From Ceratodon purpureus (Eukaryota; Streptophyta; Bryopsida; Pseudoditrichales; Ditrichaceae): a stretch of DNA of 64,000 nucleotides. Location: the NCBI GenBank assembly GCA_014871385.1, contig CM026426.1:80457566-80521565 (forward strand). The letters run 5' to 3'. Positions within the stretch are counted from its first letter, which is position 1. Each line of letters opens with the position of its first letter. Positions 56,650 through 64,000 of this stretch are shown piece after piece. Under the pieces are notes generated by a model, which worked only from the letters and a program-made list of their open reading frames with translations, did not search any database and had not been told where the DNA came from. The translations under genes and the position numbers were made by a program.

Positions 56650-58620
56650 GATTCAAGAAGTTAGAAGAGAGAGGAGCTTCGAAACTAATGGTCTCACTCG
56701 AAGTGGCTTTGACAGGAGGTCTTTGTGCTTTCTTAGGAGCTTGGTACAACAAAGATGTAAAGGACTTTGGGAGAGAGAAGTGGAGTTCGGGTCTGCATGA
56801 AGGTGGGGCGTAGAGAGTAAAGAGAGCAACTGAAGGGTATGGCTCTAATGAGGTGAAGATCCATGAAGGAGGGTCCTGGACTCTAGTCTTGATGTTGTAA
56901 GTTTAATCAATGAATTAGAGTGGTGAATTTCGTAAACTCTCCCGCCCATTCAATATATTCAATACACATCCTTCAACCATCATGATTTGGTGTGTCTAAA
57001 AAACCTAGCCCATGCTCGTGTACAACATGTACAAGTTGATTAAGAAGGTCCTACTTAGTGGAGCCTAGAAAATGCACTCCAAATGTGGGTTCCGCCCTTG
57101 CTAGTTGGGCTCCAACATTATCAAACTTTTTAAGTATGTTGGACTGATTCGCGAATCCTGTTTTGAAAGTCAGCTCTCTTCTTGGAAAGGACATGAAGTA
57201 TTGCTGCTTGATGGAAATGCCTCGATCAATTGGTCTCATGTGTCCTGAACCTGATCTCCTACCCCACTTTTGGGTTCATGCTTATCACATTAGTCAAACC
57301 TTGTACTACGTGATAAAAGGAAGCTGACTCAAAGAAGCGTAGTGGATAATGTGCAACCATTATCACCTCAATCTTAAAGCTGCATTTATGATGCTGACAC
57401 TAGGAAGCTTTGACAATTAGTAAAATTTGACAACGTCCTCGGAATTGTATTTATAATTCTCTTGTAGTAGTGGATTATGTATTGGAGAAGCCGCTGTACA
57501 CAATGGTATTTTTAGGGTAATTGGCATGGTTTTGAGATTGGAATGTCAGAGGTTGAAAATCTAAATGTGACATTGCCATTGATGTATAGATGAGATGCAC
57601 TTGAAGTTCAAATACTCCTTCCATGCAGGTTTGGTATTCTTGGGTGTCATGCACTGTTGATACTGCAAATTCCTAATGTAAAAGTTCTTTAGCTGCTTGA
57701 AACGTCTATACCAATGCATTTAAGCATAGGCTAATTTGTACTGTAAAAATAATGACTCATGATGATACTATCTTTCTCTAATGGCTACTGTCTGCTTTCA
57801 TCATACCAGCTAAATATGTCTGCACTAACAACGTCTTCTGATTTCATATGTATATTTGCTTTCTATACATACTTACAATGAAAGTGACTTACAAATACAT
57901 AACAAAATCCAGAAATTTGTTACATTAAAATCAGTAGTATGCCTACTGACATTTAAATTTTAACCTCCAAAATGAGTGTTCTTGGAATGAATTTACCTGA
58001 GTGGATTAAACTGAATTCTGTGATTCCGCTTGAAGTGATCTAGAACTTGAGAACGTTCTAGCCATTTTGAAGACATACCACCTCTTGCCAGTCCTTTCAC
58101 CGCTTGGCACTGATTGATTTATAGAACTTTATGAAATAGAGAATACAAAAACAAAACCACATAAGTCTACAATACCCTCAATTTCTACGTGTTTGCTTTG
58201 CGGGAACCTATATCTCTTTATAATCCTGACCGAATGATCCTCAGGTTAGGCCCCAGCCATGGTTTTCTGTGAAAACAATATTCCAATCTTTCCATTGCAC
58301 GACCTAAAAGGAAACTCTTGAATCCTGGGAATATGTGTAGATAGGATGAAAATGAAGAGACAGATGAGAGTCGGAGGACCATGGCACATCTTTGCGAAGT
58401 CTGGATGAGAGATTGTTGGAATGTGGATGATGACTCAAATTGCACATGTATGAATACTACTAAGAATACTATACTAGTGGTGAAATATGTACTATTCCTA
58501 AGTGCTTGTAGATTTCACCACCAATACAAAATTCCTAGTAGTTCCTGTTTGTAGAATTTCAAGTTCCACGTTATTGGAATTCAAATTCCGGTAGGAGGTT
58601 GATTAAGAATAATTTGATTG
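56650..58620. other. AT-rich intergenic DNA
   Basis: No coding frame, repeat array or element end was recognised. Confidence 0.5.
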
Positions 58621-58621
58621 T

Positions 58622-59872
58622 CTAACAAGTAGAACATTTCTTCAAATGGTAATATGGGTGGATAATACAAGAAGGAAATAGAGTGGGAGATGAATGGCAT
58701 CATATTCCTCAAAGTATTTTGAGAATAAATAAAAAAAAATAAAAAATAAGGTAACACAATTGATGCAATTGTAGATTAGATAACAAATAGATTTTTTTTT
58801 CAATAAGTATAATATGTGGATAATACAAGACGATGATATAGTGCCAAAGATGACATCATGTTCCCAAGTATTTAATTGAAAATAATAAAGAATAAAGAAT
58901 AAAACAGAGAAGAAAAAGAATGGACATTTGATAATTAGGTTGGCTAACAAATAGAATATTTCTTCAAATAGTAATGACATTCAGATAATACAAGAAGTAA
59001 AAATAGTGTGAAGTATGACATCAAACTCCTTGGAGTATTTTTAAGATTAATATTTAAAAAAATAAAATAAAAAATGGAGGAAATAAAGAAAGATGAAGGA
59101 AATAAATAAAAGAAGGAGAGAAGTGTGAGGTAGTAGAAGAAATTGAAAATGATTAAAAGATGAAGTGCAAGGAAAGGAATAAAGAAAGATGAATGGGAAA
59201 ATAAAAGATGACAGGAATAGAGAAAGATGGAGAGAATAAAGATGAAGGAAAGAAAGAAAGATGAACGGAAATGGAAGGGCGAAGAAAGGAGAAGGGAATT
59301 AAAATAAATCAAAATAAATTGAGGAAGGGAATAAAGAGAGATGAAGAGAATAAAGAAAGATGAAGGAAATAAAGAGAGATGAAGGGAAATGGGAGGTAGA
59401 AGAAAGAAGCAAGGAATAAGAAAAAAGAATAAAGGAGGAGGGAAAAAAAAATATATGAAATTAAGAAAGAAATTTGAAGAGAATAAAGATGAAGGAAGTA
59501 AAGAAAGATGAAGGGAAATGGAAGGTAGAAGAAAGAAGAAGGGAATAAAGAAAAATAAGAAAAAGGGAGGAAGGGAATAAAGATGAAGGAGATAAAGAAA
59601 GACGAAGGGAAATGGGAGGTCGTAGAAAAAAGAAAAAAGAAGGGAAATATAATATTTTTTCTAATAGTAATATACGTGGATAATACAGGAAGAAGATATT
59701 GTCTGAAGGATGACATCTTACTCCCTAGAGTATTTTAAAAACAATAATGATGAAAAAAAATGTGATAATTAGAATATTTCTTTAAATATTAATAAAGGTG
59801 GACAAAGCAAGAAGAATATTTAGTGTCAAAGTAAGATCATACTCCCCAAAGTGATTTGATAATGATTTAAAA

Positions 59873-59916
<44 letters not shown>

Positions 59917-60030
59917 ACTTGATAAAAAGATTGGCTAACAAATAGAATATTCCTACTACTTGTAATATAGATGGATAATACAAGAAAATGATATAGTGTC
60001 AAGGATGACATCATATTCCCAAATTTGCGT
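58622..60030. repeat. About 155-bp tandem array, six diverged copies, split by a purine-rich block
   Basis: Copies begin at about 58630, 58785, 58940, 59645, 59765 and 59935. Each has AATAGAATATTTCTTCAAAT, then GTGGATAATACAAGAAG, then GATGACATCATATTCCC or close variants. Between the third and fourth copies, 59040-59640 is a purine-rich stretch of GATGAAGGAAATAAAGAAA-type repeats. A run of about 40 A's lies at 59877-59915. The long open frames on the minus strand here (Phe/Leu/Ser-rich) are by-products of composition. Confidence 0.82.
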
Positions 60031-61086
60031 TTTTATATTATTATATTGAAAATCTTGTTAGAAAAGCCTAGCAATTCACTACTTGAAGTTACATACTAAT
60101 CGACTTCCTAAAATGTCACTCATTATAAAAACATATGTTGGAATTAAATAAACAAAAAGAAGTCCACAAATCATGAAAGGGCCTTACAACATAGCTTAGA
60201 AGGTAAATATAAAAAGTCTCCAAAAATTATAGCCTAGTCTTTGGAGGTGTCGTGAAGCGATTTATCAGAAATAAAATGAAGGTTATAAGTTATACGATGA
60301 CGTGGAAGTAGGTTTATGCCGTTCCTGTGATTCATAGCAGGTTCTTAAAAATAAACTATCTTCTCTAGAGATGTAGTGCTTGGAAAAAAAAACCTGAATG
60401 TTCTCTCGAAAACCTATACATACTTAAATACCCTAGATATTCTTTTTAAACCCTATAGATTCTCTCAAAACCCTGATCATGATCACAAACCTTACAAGTT
60501 CATATTCAAGCTCTATACCAATGGCCTTGGTGGAGACTGGGGAAGTCCGCGCTAAGTACTTGCTCTCATGACTTCTTATGTTGCAACACAAAATGTCTAC
60601 ATCATCTAATATCCAAATAGTATTGCATAAGTTTTGTAAGGCATGTCATTGTTCTGTTACCTGATGCAAGTTGAAGGCCATAGGGAGGTCCTGTGTCACT
60701 TTCTATAGAAAACAGGGCGTAGGCAGATCTTTTCAATATTGTATTGAAGTACTTCTGCCATTTGGCATATGATGAATGGCTCGAACACTATAAATTACCC
60801 TCTCCTGTAAATCACATTGGAAACATGGGCTCAAAATTAATCTAGCACTAGCACAGCTGATATAATGAAGCAGTTCACATGTCTCATCCAAAGTGTTTTA
60901 GCACTACTAAATTCCCTATGAATACTGGATCCTTGTCACTAGTGGAGGGATGAATTGTAGTTATCCGTTGAGATAGCTGGCTGCAGCCACTAAGTTAATC
61001 ACGGTACGCATCAAATGGGGGCACAGGGATCTTGCATCATTGAAGAATCACCTACGCATGACTTGGCCTTGTTCTACGCATTAAGG
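60030..61086. other. AT-rich intergenic DNA
   Basis: No gene seen. A few CCCTATAGATTCTCT-type short repeats occur at 60400-60500. Confidence 0.5.
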
Positions 61087-61088
61087 TA

Positions 61089-61523
61089 CAATCCGCCGTC
61101 TATAAATGTTACACCTATAAGTGTTAACCCTCTCTAAATGTTAACTTTCTTCTACTCCCCACATATTGCATACTATGAATGTTAAATGTGTTAACGCTTA
61201 ACAAAATGGTACTCATTTCTTTGTAAATTTGACTCTATGAATTTTAACAAATGAAATACATCCATAATATGGATGATAAGATTTGTAAACTTGATATTTG
61301 TAACCCGTTATTTGTAAATTTGATTTTGAATAAAATTTTGATTTGGTTTGCAATTTTGTGAATAGTATTCTCTCACAAGGACTCTTCATAATTGCTTATA
61401 TCTATAAATGTTAACATTTGGATATTGTTCAAAAAAATAACTTAAAATTGTTAACTGTTAACACCTCTATAAATGTTAACTTTGATCCACTCCTAAAGGT
61501 TAAAAGTTATAGAGGGTAGACTG
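61089..61523. mobile_element. pogo/Tc1-mariner-like MITE, 435 bp, TA target duplication
   Basis: Left terminus CAATCCGCCGTCTATAAATG and, on the complement, right terminus CAGTCTACCCTCTATAACTT, flanked by TA at 61087-61088 and 61524-61525. The CAGTnnAnCCTCTATAA pattern is that of plant pogo-like MITEs such as Emigrant/Lemi1. The inside repeats CTATAAATGTTAAC at both ends (about 61100-61150 and 61400-61490) in the same sense, so the subterminal region is itself repetitive. No coding capacity. Confidence 0.78.
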
Positions 61524-61529
61524 TAGAGA

Positions 61530-64000
61530 CACCTAAAACCAACCAATTAAGAGATTTCTCACTAATATTGGAGGTGTATATAAGGTAAGGGAGATTTTTT
61601 CTTTAAGGGGAAATAAATTTAAGGAAGAATGCAACTTCAGATTTCATGTTTACTTCAATATTTAATTTACTATGAATTTCTAACGCCATTTTTTGTGTAA
61701 TACATATAATCGATAAATAAGCCCACCCAAAACCGACCACCATGACACCAAAACTTGATCACTGTACTACTACCAGAATATTCTCATATGGTTCATGTTC
61801 TACCAATCATGCTTCATACTTTCTTCTAGATCTCCCTAGATTTTAAATCTAAAAACTTGTCGGATATAGAGAAGTCTACTAATTGGTTTTGAGGACCCGG
61901 TCGACTATGGATGCCTCAACCTTAGGTGCAGTCCTTACGCTTATGAGGTAGAGAGTGCATACAACAATGAATAGACTGACCTTTTGTGGAAGGCTATTGA
62001 ATTTATGGATATAAACTTCAATATGTAGATGAATAATTTGCATTCTATGAGAAACCTATATCTCTACACGGGAAAATTACACCCCAAAAAATAACCCTGA
62101 AAAAAGGCTCAAAATCTTTAAGTGGGTGGTTTTAAGTGTTTCTACCTTACTATTGTATAACCTTAGATTCTATGTTTGGTCCTCCTACAAAAAGCTTTTG
62201 ATGTGTACTCGACACTTCCTATGCGTCAGGACAAAGACATTCGAATGTTCTTTCGACTGGTGGGCTCTTCATTCAGACATAATGATTTTAATTCCTGAGC
62301 AGGCACCTGGGAGCAAAAGAATGGATTAAGAATAGAACCATTACAAGTCATGACTATTATTTTGAGGGAAAATCTAGAGGTGGTATAGAATACAAATTAT
62401 AGACTTTGAATATGAGATTCTACCCAAATGGTTAAATTCACAAATGATCAATAAATAACGTACATTTTAGAACTTAAACTTTTTGAATTCATTGCTACTA
62501 GATTAAAATTTTGATATTTTGTTATCAAAATTTATTGAAATGGAAACTAAGACAAAGATAATTTTATGGTCGTCATTTTATGTTTATTTTTTTTGTAATT
62601 ATTCAATTTATGACTTTGTTTTTGCAAGATCAACTATGAACCAAAGTCAATACAAGTTTTGCTTGGTTAGAATTTCACATACTTCATTTATACTAATTTT
62701 AATATATTATCCACTAGTAACACCAAATTCAAGTGTTGGATAAGATAATTTACTATACATATATTTATATTTAAACAACATTTTTAAATTGAAGAGGTTT
62801 ATAATAACAGTGAATTTTTAAAGGTTTATATAAAATCAATATGGATCCAAGATTACTTCAAAGGTGGTCAAATGAGGCTGATTCATGTAATCTATAATCA
62901 TTCTCCAAACATTTTAGCACCGTTGCTAAAACAATCTTTCAATTGCAGGATTTTTGCAAAGAATTATTTTCAAATGAGTTCTAAACTTCTTTAACAAAAT
63001 TGGAATCATTTTGTCAAAGTGCAATACACCCAATTCAAAGAGAACCAACACATATGTGCTAACAAGGAAATGGTCATCACTCCTTTTAAAAAAAGACTAA
63101 ATCAACTAGTTATGCAATGAATCAATTATGTTGCATGTGTATTTAGGATTTGCCCTCGCAGGCTCAGTTGCTTGAGGCTAGTGTCCACTCTCTTTTGGCT
63201 GCAAGTTTGATCAGTTATGCTAATTAGTTACGCAAATGTTAATTAGTTGTGCAAAAGTTATGCAATTAATTGGTTATGTTGAAAAACTTCTATGTTTCCT
63301 GACCTTCAATTGCATGTGTAATTTGAATTCGATCCAGGCTCAGAGGTTTTAGCTTGAAGCCTAATTTGCTTGGAACTTGACTAAACTACCTTCCTCAATT
63401 TGGTGTCCGACTCATAACTATGCAATTTGAGATTCGAAATCTTGAAATGCATGTTAGTGATGCGTATGCAAGATTAAGCTTAAAGCATGGTTTGTTTGGA
63501 ATCTAATGTGCTTAATTTGATGCCCACTCTTTGGCTTGGAATGGTGTAAGTTGATAATCCAATTTCAGAATATCAAAATGCTAATTAGTTATGCAAATGC
63601 GACTCAATATATTTTAAAATATTGAGGAACAAGGAATTAGGAAAAACAACGTAAGATATGTGGCAATTACGAAGTAATTGATTTCAAATAAATATCAAAA
63701 ATTGTAGTTGTTATTAAACTTATGCACGAATTCAACAAAGTGTTACTTTGAACGTGAGGTTAAAAAACTATTACACATTTCAAAAAGATTAAATTGATCC
63801 GACTACATTCATCTCAAATGATATAGCTTGACGGATGAATTGAGTCGATCGGTTGTTGGGCCTAGAGAGACGAGTATGGGATATAAGACCGGAACTCTCG
63901 CGAAGACCCAAAAGTGGTAGCGTTGGGGCAGCAAGCCGCGGCAGTGAAGCTCAAGGCTGCGACCACTGGCCTCAAGGCTGCGGCCATGGGGCTGAAGGTT
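61530..64000. other. AT-rich intergenic DNA to the window end
   Basis: No secure gene. 63150-63620 contains loosely repeated phrases (TTAGTTATGCAAATG and similar). The last 130 bp are GC-richer and repeat CTCAAGGCTGCG, possibly the start of a coding or satellite region that continues outside the window. Confidence 0.45.

Noticed and set aside
59877-59915. Poly-A run as a retroposon tail
   Set aside because: No target duplication was found around it, and it lies inside a repeat unit that already has an A-rich stretch in other copies.
58642-60014. Phe/Leu/Ser-rich minus-strand ORFs
   Set aside because: Products of A-rich tandem repeats read on the complement.
1-64000. CRISPR arrays, rRNA or tRNA genes
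   Set aside because: None seen. Tandem repeats here have no spacer structure, and no tRNA cloverleaf or rRNA core motif was noticed; a covariance-model scan would be needed to exclude single tRNAs.

Overview
This is nuclear DNA of a land plant. The evidence is spliced genes with GT-AG introns, plant-type transposons (PIF/Harbinger, Mutator-like with a Ulp1-type protease gene, CACTA/EnSpm, pogo-like and other MITEs), a plant-style protein kinase fragment and CCCTAAA-type runs. The TRIM37-type RING fragment and the kinase type resemble those of seed-free plants, but I cannot name the species. There are no bacterial features.

Layout. 1-5.4 kb: two doubtful plus-strand exons, short tandem repeats, and an intact two-exon gene of unrecognised family (4755-3236, minus). 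5.4-14.3 kb: little complete coding, but three spliced fragments of unrelated housekeeping genes all on the minus strand: DNA polymerase epsilon N-terminus (9540-8213), a TRIM37-like RING finger (11733-11092) and an SPT5-like KOW region (14210-13740). 15.2-19.9 kb: a five-exon DNA-transposon gene whose exon phases all agree but which has three premature stops; an antisense kinase fragment lies in its intron. 21.3-25.9 kb: a rearranged PIF/Harbinger element with an intact DDE transposase ORF and a 170-bp tandem array.

27.0-39.5 kb: a paralogue of the 4.7 kb gene, cut in exon 1 by an 11,086-bp Mutator-like element (27254-38339). The element has near-identical 317/318-bp terminal inverted repeats and a perfect 9-bp target duplication. 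It carries a four-exon MULE transposase, a multi-exon Ulp1-type protease gene on the other strand and two small TATA-led ORFs. It is saturated with the hexamer GTCTCG/CGAGAC (about 115 copies by hand count, against about half a dozen in the other 53 kb). This is the strongest unusual signal in the window and suggests a sequence-specific element-encoded recognition system, comparable in logic to VANC proteins and their motifs in VANDAL elements.

41.3-51.4 kb: a complete CACTA element (41322-51449, ATT target duplication) with a decayed transposase gene, GATGTC-rich subterminal repeats, a 362-bp tandem duplication, a 228-bp AT-rich array and a long polypurine tract. 51.5-56.6 kb: a decayed coding stretch, a TA-flanked MITE and an unrecognised minus-strand gene with an in-frame stop. 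56.7-64 kb: AT-rich intergenic DNA with a 155-bp tandem array and a pogo-like MITE. All functions are inferred from reading the sequence; no database search was possible.
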